Shown: positions 27,075-35,967 of the stretch, in pieces
How positions within the stretch are numbered: position 1 is the stretch's first letter
Layout: every line of letters starts with the position of its first letter
Source of the DNA: Mycoplasmatota bacterium
GTDB taxonomy: Bacteria; Bacillota_I; Bacilli_A; RF39; UBA660
Assembly: GCA_022774645.1 (NCBI GenBank)
Contig: JALFKQ010000035.1
Location: forward strand, 1-64,000
Reading direction: 5' to 3'
Length of the DNA: 64,000 bases
The notes under the pieces: model-generated
Told to the model about the DNA's origin: nothing
Databases searched by the model: none
Seen by the model: only the letters and a program-made list of their open reading frames with translations
Position numbers and translations under genes: made by a program

Positions 27075-27302
27075 CTAATCCTTAATAAACTCGCCATCAT
27101 GAATGAAAATATCTTCAAGTTCTCTATAACTTTTACCAGAAAGTTTAAAGTCATAATTGTTTTTATAATGTTTATATAGTTTTAATAGTTTTTTTAAAGT
27201 CATTCTTCCAACTTCCTTTTCACTAAAACCTAATAAACAGTGTCCAACAAATAAAAGCCACGAGAAATCAATTTCATTATCATCTTCCTCGTGGATTACT
27301 CG
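27075..27302 (-). CDS. Tail assembly chaperone T part, made by -1 frameshift (GT fusion)
   Basis: 75 codons in the -1 frame after the G gene, beginning RVIHEEDDNEIDFSWLLF and including GFSEKEVGRMTLKKLLKLY, a recognisable gpT-type pattern. It has no ribosome site or plausible start of its own. The slippery heptamer in the G gene joins it in frame to give a ~195-aa GT fusion ending at the TAG at 27075-27077. GT binds the tape measure protein during tail assembly (known for lambda). Confidence 0.88.
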   Translation of the reverse strand, partial: RVIHEEDDNEIDFSWLLFVGHCLLGFSEKEVGRMTLKKLLKLYKHYKNNYDFKLSGKSYRELEDIFIHDGEFIKD

Positions 27303-27308
27303 TTTTTT
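27258..27308 (-). promoter_or_regulatory. Programmed -1 frameshift signal
   Basis: Slippery A-AAA-AAC (27302-27308) in the G reading frame, a 7-nt spacer, then a perfect 7-bp stem CCACGAG/CTCGTGG (27258-27264 with 27288-27294). This is the canonical layout. Confidence 0.92.
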
Positions 27309-27661
27309 AAATTATCATCTTCTACTGTTGTTGAATTTATAGTTACTTCTTTAATTTTTTCTATTACTTCTTTTAGTCCAATTTTGCTTAATAATCTACC
27401 TAATTGTTTTGAATTTAACAATTCTCTTTTAGTTTCACTTTTTTCATTTTCAATTTCAATGCCTTCATTTACCATAAATAACACTCCTACTTTTAAATCT
27501 TTAATTTTGGGTTCTGATTCAGCTGAATCTTTATTTTCTACAATGCTGCCCCATCTTGAAATTGAACCATATTCATTTTGAATTTCCTCCATAATATTTA
27601 CATTAAATGCTAATGGATATTTTTCGTTTTCAGTTTCTAAATATATAATTTTTTCTTTCAT
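27296..27661 (-). CDS. Tail assembly chaperone G
   Basis: 121 aa, MKEKIIYLETENEKYPLAFN to LKNE, between the major tail protein and the tape measure, the conserved position of gpG-type chaperones. Its last codons hold the slippery site that produces the GT fusion. Confidence 0.85.
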   Translation of the reverse strand: MKEKIIYLETENEKYPLAFNVNIMEEIQNEYGSISRWGSIVENKDSAESEPKIKDLKVGVLFMVNEGIEIENEKSETKRELLNSKQLGRLLSKIGLKEVIEKIKEVTINSTTVEDDNLKNE

Positions 27662-27676
27662 ATTTTTCCTTTCTAT

Positions 27677-27706
27677 AAAAAAAGGGGTGAAAAATTATTT
27701 TTCCAC
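27677..27706 (-). terminator. Terminator inside the tail operon
   Basis: Hairpin GGTGAAAAAT/ATTTTTCCACC around 27684-27706, followed by a T-rich minus-strand tract. It probably lowers transcription of chaperone and later genes relative to the abundant tail tube protein. Confidence 0.65.
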
Positions 27707-27844
27707 CTTACCCTCCTTTTTGACAATTTCTACATATTCTTTAATTTCTTTAAATCGTTCTTCTGACACTTCAATAATTTTATTTAATTTATATCTTTCT
27801 TTTGTATTTTTATCTACAAAAATACTTTTAATTCTAACTTGCAT
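27695..27844 (-). CDS. Small tail-module protein, 49 aa
   Basis: MQVRIKSIFVDKNTKERYKL to KKEGKVEK. Its ribosome site overlaps the stop codon of the major tail protein gene (TAGGTG), so it is probably coupled. Similar small proteins with a (D)KNTxxxYKxxxIIEVSEERFxEI pattern are common at this place in phage genomes; their function is not known to me. Confidence 0.65.
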   Translation of the reverse strand: MQVRIKSIFVDKNTKERYKLNKIIEVSEERFKEIKEYVEIVKKEGKVEK

Positions 27845-27850
27845 ATACAC

Positions 27851-28447
27851 CTACGCAGTTGGAGTTAACAAAGTATCTAAATAAGTTTCAGCATCAGAAT
27901 AACTATCAAAAGTTTTATGTTTTTCCCATGTACCCTCAGGTAATCCATTAAATTCTTTATCTAATGGATATACTGTTCCCTCAATAGTTGAAACTGTAAA
28001 TTCTACACTTTCACCTCTTGTTTTAGCATCGTGAGTAATTTTTGAAAATTTAACTCTTGGGAAAAATTCAACTTTATATTTTCTTTGACTATTTACTAAT
28101 TTTGGAATTATATGTCCATATCCAACTTCTGGAGCAGTATCTTTAACATTCATAGAGACTTCACCTTTATTTGAAGTTTCAGTAGAAATATCATTTCCTA
28201 AAAGATCAGCATCAATTTCGTCATTGTCATCAACAACCGTAATAGTTAATGCACCTTTTTTAAAAGTAGTATCACTTTCAGCTAAGGAATCATTACCATA
28301 CAATTCAGCATTATTATATTCTGGTGCAAATTTTTCTTCTTGAACCTTTTCAAATTCTGGTACTTTGCTATCTTCTAATGTTGCATACTTACCAGCAGTA
28401 GTATTATGCTTATTATATTTTGCTTTTTTAAAACCAATTCTTGCCAT
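27851..28447 (-). CDS. Major tail (tube) protein
   Basis: 198 aa, starting MARIGFKKAKYNKHNTTAGK, of the phi13-type major tail family: VVDDNDEIDADLLGN and EVGYGHIIPKLVN are typical. It forms the tail tube. The strongest ribosome site of the module and a downstream terminator fit high expression. Confidence 0.88.
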   Translation of the reverse strand: MARIGFKKAKYNKHNTTAGKYATLEDSKVPEFEKVQEEKFAPEYNNAELYGNDSLAESDTTFKKGALTITVVDDNDEIDADLLGNDISTETSNKGEVSMNVKDTAPEVGYGHIIPKLVNSQRKYKVEFFPRVKFSKITHDAKTRGESVEFTVSTIEGTVYPLDKEFNGLPEGTWEKHKTFDSYSDAETYLDTLLTPTA

Positions 28448-28448
28448 A

Positions 28449-28790
28449 TTAAATTATCCTTTCTTTTTCAAATGTACTGGTTCTATGATAAAATTTTGTA
28501 TCTTCTTCAAACATTTCCTCACTATCACCAGTCCATATCCAATTATTTTGAATCATTATTTCTTTAATACGATTAGAGATATTTAAATAATTTTCAACAC
28601 TATACACATCTATATCAACCTGCGATACACTACATAAGCATTCATCGTTACCAATTAATCCAGGTTCCTCTGGTAGCATCGTCCATACGACATATTTTTT
28701 TGAACTGCCACTGTATCTCAAATGTTCAATAGGAATAATTTCATTATCAACTTCTAAAGGATTTAATATTTTATTTAATTCTTCTTCCAT
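28449..28790 (-). CDS. Tail completion / terminator-like protein
   Basis: 113 aa containing YVVWTMLPEEPGLIGNDECL and VDIDVYSVENYLNISNRIKE, which resemble small tail-terminator (gpU/gp17-like) proteins. The position just before the major tail gene supports this. Confidence 0.65.
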   Translation of the reverse strand: MEEELNKILNPLEVDNEIIPIEHLRYSGSSKKYVVWTMLPEEPGLIGNDECLCSVSQVDIDVYSVENYLNISNRIKEIMIQNNWIWTGDSEEMFEEDTKFYHRTSTFEKERII

Positions 28791-28793
28791 AAT

Positions 28794-29228
28794 TTAACCT
28801 TCCTTTATATATTTATTTTGAACTTTTAACATTTCTTGCTCTATTTGTGATTTTTTAAAAGACCTTCTTAAAAAAGGTCTTTTTGCTTCACCGCTACTAG
28901 TTCCATATTCTCTTGCCATAGCAATTAAAGGGATTGGGGTTCCTTTTGGAAATTTGTTACTAGTTTTACTATTAAGGATATATCCATAAAATCCAACATA
29001 GACATTTATTGCATCATCACTAGGAGTTTTATAAACTTTTGTAATTTTTAATCCCCTCTCTAATGATTTTGTACTTTTAAATGCGCTTTTTATATTTGAT
29101 TTCACATTTTTATAAACAACTTCTGCTCCTGCTTTTGTCATTTGCCCAAATATATCTTCACAATTTGTTTCAAGTTCATTAAGCATATTTATTAAATCAT
29201 TTGGTACTTCTGCATCAAAATTAGCCAT
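28794..29228 (-). CDS. HK97 gp10-like tail completion protein
   Basis: 144 aa: helical N-terminal half and the ending AREYGTSSGEAKRPFLRRSF, the conserved REYG...RPFLRPA-like motif of the HK97 gp10 family at the head-tail junction. Confidence 0.8.
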   Translation of the reverse strand: MANFDAEVPNDLINMLNELETNCEDIFGQMTKAGAEVVYKNVKSNIKSAFKSTKSLERGLKITKVYKTPSDDAINVYVGFYGYILNSKTSNKFPKGTPIPLIAMAREYGTSSGEAKRPFLRRSFKKSQIEQEMLKVQNKYIKEG

Positions 29229-29560
29229 TACTTCTCTACAACTTTCGCTTGAATTTCTAATTCAATGTTTGCTTCATTTACATTATTTAAATATTCAATC
29301 GTATATTCTTTATTATTAAATTCAATTATCATAGTTCTATCTATTGCTATATTATTTGGATACCTAATCGTGAAATTGGTATATGCTTTTTCAAAATCAC
29401 TACCATTTTTTATTAGAGTGTAACCTTTTGTAGTCTTAACTTCCGCATATGTTGTTAGTACTTTTTCTTTATTTTTAAGTACTTTAAATCCTTCATTATC
29501 TTTGCCATAAATATAATTAAATATAATTATTTTTTTATTGTATTTACCTGCATTAATCAT
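29228..29560 (-). CDS. Head closure (SPP1 gp16-like) protein
   Basis: 110 aa, MINAGKYNKKIIIFNYIYGK with WAEVKTT-like AEVKTTKGY. The start overlaps the stop of its neighbour. Head closure proteins of this fold plug the connector after DNA packaging. The assignment is by position and pattern. Confidence 0.75.
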   Translation of the reverse strand: MINAGKYNKKIIIFNYIYGKDNEGFKVLKNKEKVLTTYAEVKTTKGYTLIKNGSDFEKAYTNFTIRYPNNIAIDRTMIIEFNNKEYTIEYLNNVNEANIELEIQAKVVEK

Positions 29561-29861
29561 TTTTCACCAATAAATTACAGCTATGCAAAGATAAAATGCT
29601 TTCAACGACTCTATTTATATTATTCTTATCTACATAAAGGCTTCTATTATCATACAAGTCTTGACATAAAATAAAAATAACAGCTACAATATCATTATAT
29701 TTATCTAATTCTTCATTAGTTAATCCTGTATAATTTCTAACGTAACTGATAGAACTTTTAATAATTGTATTTAAATAGTTCTCTTCGGTTTTATCAATAT
29801 CAGTTAATCTCAAATAAGACTTTAAATCTTCAATTTTAATTTCACTTACTTTTGTAATCAA
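29553..29861 (-). CDS. Head-tail connector (gp6/gp15-like)
   Basis: 102 aa, IKIEDLKSYLRLTDIDKTEENYLNTII followed by a helical bundle with DLYDNRS. This is the usual pattern of phage head-tail connector or 'DNA packaging' proteins (LKxxLRI...D..L). It overlaps the head closure gene by 8 nt. Confidence 0.8.
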   Translation of the reverse strand: MITKVSEIKIEDLKSYLRLTDIDKTEENYLNTIIKSSISYVRNYTGLTNEELDKYNDIVAVIFILCQDLYDNRSLYVDKNNINRVVESILSLHSCNLLVKND

Positions 29862-29899
29862 TTTAATCTCCTTGGAAGTTTACCCGAACAACAAAGGTT

Positions 29900-30277
29900 T
29901 TAATTACTTTCAGTGTTTAAAATAGATTTATCATCTGAATTATCATTAACTTGCTCATTTTCAAGATTTTCTTTAGATGATTCGTTTTCTAATTCATTAT
30001 CTTCATTAGATATTTTTTCAAAAGAATTGATTTTTTCAACCAACTCTTCATTTTCAGCTTTTAATTTAGTATTTTCTTCATTTAATAAAGAGATAGTAGT
30101 GTTTAATTTAGCTATCTCTTTATCTTTTTCTTTATTAGTTTCTTTGTTTCCTACTTTTGAAATGATTTTTGCGTCAATTAATGATTTAGCAAATTCTTCA
30201 TTTTGAATAGTAACATATCCATTCTTTGTACCAACAGTATCATTGGATACAAAGCTCTGTAAAACTAAATATTTCAC
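29900..30277 (-). CDS. Capsid-neighbouring protein with coiled coil
   Basis: 125 aa. Residues 1-45 form a compact domain (MKYLVLQSFVSNDTVGTKNG), then a coiled coil (about 48-90) and an acidic Asn/Ser/Glu-rich tail. It directly follows the capsid gene with a 1-nt overlap. It may be a head decoration or fibre protein, but I do not recognise it. Confidence 0.55.
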   Translation of the reverse strand: MKYLVLQSFVSNDTVGTKNGYVTIQNEEFAKSLIDAKIISKVGNKETNKEKDKEIAKLNTTISLLNEENTKLKAENEELVEKINSFEKISNEDNELENESSKENLENEQVNDNSDDKSILNTESN

Positions 30278-31473
30278 TAATTATTACCTGCTGTTGCTGC
30301 TTTAATATCTAATGCTGATAATTTTTGAACATTTTCAACATCTGCATCTGCTTGTAGCCAAGCCACGATTCCAGTAGCATGTTGTGTTGCATAAAGTTCT
30401 CTTAGAATTTGAATTTCTAAATCTTTTGTTCTTTTTAATGCGATACCTGAAAAATTACCGAAGATTATTGGTCTATTGCCTGCTGCAATACCTGGCATTG
30501 CATCAGATACATAAACTGGATATCCAAGAACCTTACCATCAAATTCACCTGTTGGATCTGGTAAGAACATAGGTTTACCATCTGAATCTTTTATTAATTC
30601 TACTGCTGTTGCAGTATCTTGATTCATTACCCAACAAGATCCCTTTCTATAAGCTTGAATAACTTTATTTTTTGTTTTAACTAAATCATCATAAGTAATT
30701 GCTGCTGTTGCAACTTCATAAATTTTAGTTATACCTTTACAACCTGTAATTTTTCCAGTTGTACCAACTAATATTTCTTTTTCTAAAAACATTCTAATAT
30801 AGTCAGCCATAATATTAATTACAATATTTGCTAAATCTATATCAGTATTATTAATTAATGAATTGCCTAATTTAGCTAATGCACCAATTAAATAATCTTC
30901 AAGATCAACACTAGAAAATTTACCAGCTTTTTCAGTTAAGGAAGTAAAATCTTCTGCGTATGATACAGTGATATCATTACCAGAATCATCTTTACCATAT
31001 ACTGGAATACTGATTTTTCCTTTGCAGTTATATTGAGTAACTTTTTGAAGAATTGGAGATACATTATAAGCAGTAAAAATGATTTTATTTGCGATAGTTG
31101 ATGGAACTATTGCACCATTTGTACCTTTCTTAAATTGTACTTCTCCTGCTCTTTCTTCAAGTACTTCATTTCTAATATATTTACCGAAATCTTCTAACTC
31201 TCTTTTCTCAAGTTCTTTTTCTTCAAGATCTCTTTCTTCTGAAGTTTTTGATTCAGTATTAGTATTTTCTCCTGCATTTTCTTCTGTTAATTTTCTACAA
31301 GCGTTAATCTTTTCCATAGTACTATTAATGGATTTAATATCTGCTTCTAAATTATTAAATAATTTATCTTCTTCTTCTGTAAACGCTCTTGCTTCTAATT
31401 GAACTTTTGCAACTAAATCAGCCATTTCTTGCTTCTTTGATGCTAACTTTTCATTTAATTCTTTTAAATTCAT
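30277..31473 (-). CDS. Major capsid protein, HK97 fold
   Basis: 398 aa. The first ~110 residues are a highly charged coiled coil (the delta/scaffold domain, removed by the protease). Then come the HK97-fold capsid parts, with VPSTIANKIIFTAYNVSPILQKV and GYPVYVSDAMPGI typical. It is preceded by the prohead protease gene. Confidence 0.93.
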   Translation of the reverse strand: MNLKELNEKLASKKQEMADLVAKVQLEARAFTEEEDKLFNNLEADIKSINSTMEKINACRKLTEENAGENTNTESKTSEERDLEEKELEKRELEDFGKYIRNEVLEERAGEVQFKKGTNGAIVPSTIANKIIFTAYNVSPILQKVTQYNCKGKISIPVYGKDDSGNDITVSYAEDFTSLTEKAGKFSSVDLEDYLIGALAKLGNSLINNTDIDLANIVINIMADYIRMFLEKEILVGTTGKITGCKGITKIYEVATAAITYDDLVKTKNKVIQAYRKGSCWVMNQDTATAVELIKDSDGKPMFLPDPTGEFDGKVLGYPVYVSDAMPGIAAGNRPIIFGNFSGIALKRTKDLEIQILRELYATQHATGIVAWLQADADVENVQKLSALDIKAATAGNN

Positions 31474-31484
31474 TTCTTTCCTCC

Positions 31485-32327
31485 TTATAAATTTTCAATT
31501 CTACTCAAATAATTTGAGTAATCTATTTTTTCAACTTCCTCTTTGGGATGTTGCTCGGGTCCATTATCATTTCTTACTTCTTTATAACCACCACGAATAA
31601 CTTTCACTTGATTATCTGTATTGAAAGTTACTTCGCTATTAGTTATTGAGTAAGGCGTTTTATATAAAACTCCACCTTCTTGTGTAGTTCCATAAACAAA
31701 ATGCTCATCATAATCTTCTAACCAGCCATTTTGATAAATTTTTCTATACTCTCCACACAAAAGTTCTCTTTTTTGAGAAGATGTTAATTCTTCAATATTT
31801 GCTGGTTCTTCAAGTTCTTCATTTCTATATTCAATTTCTTTTATAGAACTGCCAGATGAATCTCGCATTTCAATTGATGTTCCTATGTAAGCTGGAATTT
31901 TTCTATCATCAATGATTGAAACTTCAAATAAATCAATATCTCGCACGGTTCTCTCTATTAATCCATTTTCATTTTCTTTTTCTTCCTCTTTATTACAAAT
32001 AAATCCAAAAGACCAACCTCTTAATTTTTTCTTTTTGGCTTTCTCAATTACTTTTTCATTTGTAATTTCAAGAGTGGCTCTAAGTCCGATATTATCTTCA
32101 CAAAGTCTTGCTGTTCCATCTTTTGTATTTGCAAGTTCTTCGCCAAAATCGTGATTTAAGAGAACTTTAATATCATCATTTTTTTCAAGAGCTCTTTGAA
32201 AGACATTAGGCATTATTCTTTCTATAAATTTTCTGCCATCTTTTCTTAAAAGTGGCTTTGAAAATCTTTCAACAGCATTAACATATCCATCAAGAATTAC
32301 CTTATTTTCTCTAACTTCTATTTTCAT
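31485..32327 (-). CDS. HK97-family prohead protease
   Basis: About 280 aa. DGYVNAVERFSKPLL, the catalytic His in VLLNHDF and Ser in LRGWSFGF are seen, and the C-terminal 120 residues form an acidic extension. It matures the prohead by removing the capsid scaffold domain. I place the start at the ATG 32327 (GGAGG, 8 nt upstream) rather than the GTG at 32336. It overlaps the portal gene by 17 nt. Confidence 0.88.
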   Translation of the reverse strand: MKIEVRENKVILDGYVNAVERFSKPLLRKDGRKFIERIMPNVFQRALEKNDDIKVLLNHDFGEELANTKDGTARLCEDNIGLRATLEITNEKVIEKAKKKKLRGWSFGFICNKEEEKENENGLIERTVRDIDLFEVSIIDDRKIPAYIGTSIEMRDSSGSSIKEIEYRNEELEEPANIEELTSSQKRELLCGEYRKIYQNGWLEDYDEHFVYGTTQEGGVLYKTPYSITNSEVTFNTDNQVKVIRGGYKEVRNDNGPEQHPKEEVEKIDYSNYLSRIENL

Positions 32328-33561
32328 CTGTATCACCTCCTAATTTTTTCTTTTGCACATCTAAAACTTCACCTGTATTTGGTGTATAGAATGTTTTAGA
32401 TTTAGTATCATAAAGAACATTTCCCAAATTTAACTTGATCACATCAAATCCATCTATCGCATCATAATCTTCTTCGGAACGAATTTCATTTGTGCCAAGC
32501 CATCCAGTATCTGATGCAATTTTGTATGCTTCATATCTTTCTTTTAGTGAGCCACGAGTAATTTTCTTTGTGTCAAATGCAAAATAAAAAACTTCTTTTT
32601 CGCTTTCCAGCAAGAAGTTTCTATTTAAAGCACTCTCAATAGCACTAATAATTGGCATTACAGCATCTTTTATTGTTTCATCATATTTTGAAGAAATATG
32701 AAACACATCATTTATATCTTCTTTAAGAGTCTTTTTTCTTTCATTCATTTGAAGTTCAACAGTTGAACTTGCTCCCTCTTTAAATTCAAGACCGTCATTT
32801 AGAATAACTACATTTTCTTCTATTCCTTCTTTTCCATAATAACTATCCCAGGCTCTTTTTAATTTTTTCATTTCTTCTTCACCAATTCTTCTTTTTGATG
32901 ATAAAAAGCCTTTTTTTCCACCGCCTTTTTTAACAAGCCCTAACTCATACATTATGGTAGTAAAAGATGTCTCTAATGACTTTGAAATTTCATTAACAAT
33001 ACTTTTACCAGTTGCACCATCTGTTGTATTTCTTAATATTGTTAGAAAATTGTATGTTTCATACTGTTGACCATTTATTTCATATTTTATATCTCTAAAA
33101 ATTGGATCATAATTTTTTAAAATTTGGATATTATCTGGTTCAACATATCTTATTGATTTAAATTCGTTAAGATTTTTTTCAATAAAAACATATGCCCCTT
33201 TTTCCATCAGATAATCTCTTGCAATTGCCTTTTTTAATTGGAATGTATCTAATGTATCTTTTGTATCCTGATTCAACAGTTTAGTTCTAGGATCATTAAG
33301 GACTTCAACAACTTTATATTTGTTATCGCCATCTTTTTCTTTTTTATAAAGTTTAACTGGAAGCATTGCAACGAGATTTGAAATTCTATCTACCGCACTT
33401 GATACTGCTGGTATTGATAATGCTTTATTTTTATTTATTGTTTCAGATTTTAACAATGTTTGAAGTAAAACGTCAGCAGTAGATGTAGTTTCTTGAACAT
33501 TGTTTGTTTGTTCTTCTTTTGAATCATCTCTTTTTTGAAATAAACTACTGAATAATCCCAT
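32311..33561 (-). CDS. Portal protein, HK97 family
   Basis: About 416 aa starting MGLFSSLFQKRDDSKEEQ, with AVDRISNLVAMLPVKLYK and the clip/crown pattern of HK97-type portals (NDPRTKLLNQ, KKGFLSSKRRI). The ring through which DNA enters the head. GGAGGTG lies 4 nt before the chosen ATG; the frame is open 11 codons further but without a ribosome site. Confidence 0.92.
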   Translation of the reverse strand: MGLFSSLFQKRDDSKEEQTNNVQETTSTADVLLQTLLKSETINKNKALSIPAVSSAVDRISNLVAMLPVKLYKKEKDGDNKYKVVEVLNDPRTKLLNQDTKDTLDTFQLKKAIARDYLMEKGAYVFIEKNLNEFKSIRYVEPDNIQILKNYDPIFRDIKYEINGQQYETYNFLTILRNTTDGATGKSIVNEISKSLETSFTTIMYELGLVKKGGGKKGFLSSKRRIGEEEMKKLKRAWDSYYGKEGIEENVVILNDGLEFKEGASSTVELQMNERKKTLKEDINDVFHISSKYDETIKDAVMPIISAIESALNRNFLLESEKEVFYFAFDTKKITRGSLKERYEAYKIASDTGWLGTNEIRSEEDYDAIDGFDVIKLNLGNVLYDTKSKTFYTPNTGEVLDVQKKKLGGDTDENRS

Positions 33562-33580
33562 TTCGCACCTCCAAGCAAAC

Positions 33581-33603
33581 AAAAAAACAAACATCTCTGT
33601 TTG
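33581..33603 (-). terminator. Leader hairpin with T tract before the portal gene
   Basis: CAAACA/TGTTTG (33588-33593 with 33598-33603) followed by T7 on the minus strand. A competing outer pairing, AAGCAAAC with GTTTGCTT, would prevent it. This looks like an attenuator between the promoter at 33617-33659 and portal. Confidence 0.6.
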
Positions 33604-33616
33604 CTTTTGCTTTTCT

Positions 33617-33659
33617 TACAAATACATTATAACACTATATGAGTGTGAAAAGTGTGAAA
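33617..33659 (-). promoter_or_regulatory. Phage promoter copy A (before portal)
   Basis: On the minus strand: TTTCACACTTTTCACA, 12 nt, then TATAATGTATTTGTA. The same two blocks at the same spacing recur at 36447-36489. The -10 is consensus but no -35 hexamer is present, which suggests activation by a phage regulator. Confidence 0.75.
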
Positions 33660-33660
33660 G

Positions 33661-35385
33661 TTAACCAACCTGAACAAAAAAATCGCCATTTTCTAAATAT
33701 GACTCTTGCTGCAATAAATAAATAGCATCTAATAATGCAAACACCATATCTACTTTTCCATTTGATTTTTTCTTGTGAATATAACGATTCATATTCGTAT
33801 CATATACACATTTTGCGTTTTGAAAGTTAATTTCAAGTAATTTGTTAGATTCATATTTGAATTTTCTATCCATTATTTTTTCATATAACAACTTTGTTGG
33901 TGCATGAAGTGTATCAGAATGTTGTCTAACCATCACAACATTATATTTTGTATCCCACTTTTGTGCTGATGACATAGCGTTAAATCTATCACTTCCAATT
34001 CCCATAACTGTTACATTATATTTTTCTTCTATTGCAAATACATAATTTTCTATAACACTATAATCAACAACTTTATCACCGCATGCAATACATTTTAATG
34101 CATTAATAAACTCATAATAATTTATTCTTTCTGTTTGATTTTTTTCTTCAATTCGCCCTTCTGGAATAAAATCTATTGCTTCTGCTAATATTGTTCCATC
34201 ATCATCAGCAACCATTCCAACTGCACAATTATCATTTGACATAGCAAGATCAACTCCAAGATAAACTTCTCTACCTGTCCAATCTATTTTATCCACTCTA
34301 CACTTTTGAACTTCATTAACATCAATATAGCTTTCAGTTCCTGCACCTTGATAAATAATATTACAATGTTTTGTCAAGAAATTTTCTCTTTTACTTTCCA
34401 TTTCAATGGCTTTTGTTCTCTTATCTAGTAATGATTTATAAACCGCTTCAATTTCAATTGCAAGTGGATTTGACTGTAAAATAATATCATCGTCATTTGT
34501 CCAATTTTTAGTTTCATTCGGTTCAAACAATAATGCGAATACTGACTCATCTGGAATAGGAAGAGTATTATCCAGTACCTTTTTCGCATAATTTACTTCT
34601 GTTTCCATTGGATTATCAAAAGTTGGGTATTTAGTTGAAATAATAAAGCCTAATTTGTTATATAAAAGTAATTGTCCTGATCTCATTGCTTCAATAGCAT
34701 AATCGGTTGGTAATGCTCCTACTTCGTCAGCAACAAAGACATTTGGCTCTTTACCATCCATTCTATCCTTTGAATAATTCAACGGAGTGTAAATTGTGTC
34801 AGTAAATAAATGCTTGATACAGTCTCTTAATATTTTAAATTCGCCTTCTTCAAATATATCAGCGTTAGTTTTTATTAATGGTTCAAGTGCCTTTTTAATT
34901 TCTTTCGCTAATGCACCATCAGGAGCTACTGAATAAAATTGTGAATATTTTGGTTCTAAATAAAATAACAATAATATTAATAATGCCACTATAAATGTTT
35001 TACCATTTTTACGACAAATTTCTAAAATAACAGTTTCATATCTTCGCTTCTTCACATCTGAACGATAAACTGTACACAAACTTGCAACTATTAATAACCA
35101 CTGATAACCAGCAAGAGAATTATATATACTTTTGCCAACTTTAAGACCTTTTGCCATTTTCAAGACTTTTAAGATTTTATCAATTTTACTGACTCTTTTT
35201 TCATTGATTATATATTTATCACTTTTGCCATCAGCAATATCCACAAATATTTGACATTGTTTTTTTACATATTTGGGAGGTATAAACTTTTTTTCACCAT
35301 TTAATTCAAAGTATAGTTTGGGTGGACTTATCTCATTATTAACAATTTTTAAAGCATAAATATAACTAGGATGTTCTTGGATCAT
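33661..35385 (-). CDS. Terminase large subunit
   Basis: About 574 aa: an ATPase domain with LEICRKNGKTFIVALL in the Walker A region and VFVADEVGAL as Walker B, then a nuclease domain with DLAMSNDNCAVG (acidic metal site). It is the packaging motor that cuts and translocates DNA. Start taken as the ATG at 35385 (a TTG three codons upstream is possible). Confidence 0.94.
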   Translation of the reverse strand: MIQEHPSYIYALKIVNNEISPPKLYFELNGEKKFIPPKYVKKQCQIFVDIADGKSDKYIINEKRVSKIDKILKVLKMAKGLKVGKSIYNSLAGYQWLLIVASLCTVYRSDVKKRRYETVILEICRKNGKTFIVALLILLLFYLEPKYSQFYSVAPDGALAKEIKKALEPLIKTNADIFEEGEFKILRDCIKHLFTDTIYTPLNYSKDRMDGKEPNVFVADEVGALPTDYAIEAMRSGQLLLYNKLGFIISTKYPTFDNPMETEVNYAKKVLDNTLPIPDESVFALLFEPNETKNWTNDDDIILQSNPLAIEIEAVYKSLLDKRTKAIEMESKRENFLTKHCNIIYQGAGTESYIDVNEVQKCRVDKIDWTGREVYLGVDLAMSNDNCAVGMVADDDGTILAEAIDFIPEGRIEEKNQTERINYYEFINALKCIACGDKVVDYSVIENYVFAIEEKYNVTVMGIGSDRFNAMSSAQKWDTKYNVVMVRQHSDTLHAPTKLLYEKIMDRKFKYESNKLLEINFQNAKCVYDTNMNRYIHKKKSNGKVDMVFALLDAIYLLQQESYLENGDFFVQVG

Positions 35386-35390
35386 AAATA

Positions 35391-35870
35391 TCAATCTTCT
35401 TCATTCAATGAATCAAATAGAGATTTCTTTTTTTCTGTTGGAGCAGAAATTGATAACTTCGCTCTGGATTGTGGTGATAAAGATAATTCATTGCAGCATC
35501 TAAAAAAATCTTTTGAATACATATCTCTTGCTGCTTTTAATTTTGTTATTTCAATTACATCAAGTGAATCTTTTCCAGAGTTAGAAAGAAATAGATTAGC
35601 TTCATTTATTCTTTTCTCTATTGCTTCTAATCTTTCAATTGTAATAGCTGTTTGATTTAATAAATAGTTATCTAAATTGCTTAAAATATCTTTATTTAAA
35701 TTTTTTAATATATCTTTAAAAATTGCTTTTTGTCTCTTATTCAAATATTTAAAAGGCTTTATATTTTCGTTATTGCCTCTTAGTTCATTTTCTTTTTCTT
35801 CTCTTTCTTTTCTATCTTTTTTACTCATTTTTTGCGAATTTGTTTTTATTGATTTTGCTGGTCTAGCCAT
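35391..35870 (-). CDS. Terminase small subunit (P27-like)
   Basis: 159 aa. A basic N-terminus and then a helical body (KPFKYLNKRQKAIFKDILKNL to LLNQTAITIERLEAIEKRI) with the C-terminal LSPQSRAKLSI typical of P27-type small terminases. It recognises the packaging site. It precedes the large subunit by 5 nt. Confidence 0.9.
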   Translation of the reverse strand: MARPAKSIKTNSQKMSKKDRKEREEKENELRGNNENIKPFKYLNKRQKAIFKDILKNLNKDILSNLDNYLLNQTAITIERLEAIEKRINEANLFLSNSGKDSLDVIEITKLKAARDMYSKDFFRCCNELSLSPQSRAKLSISAPTEKKKSLFDSLNEED

Positions 35871-35967
35871 ATTTTCACCTCAATTCTTTCATAATTTATT
35901 ATCTAAATTTTCATTTTGGGCATTTTTTACACACAAAGGTGCAAGGTAGGTTTCTAAAAAATATTTT

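Noticed and set aside
27075-27302. Pseudogene fragment after the chaperone gene
   Set aside because: Canonical slippery site and stem explain the frame change.
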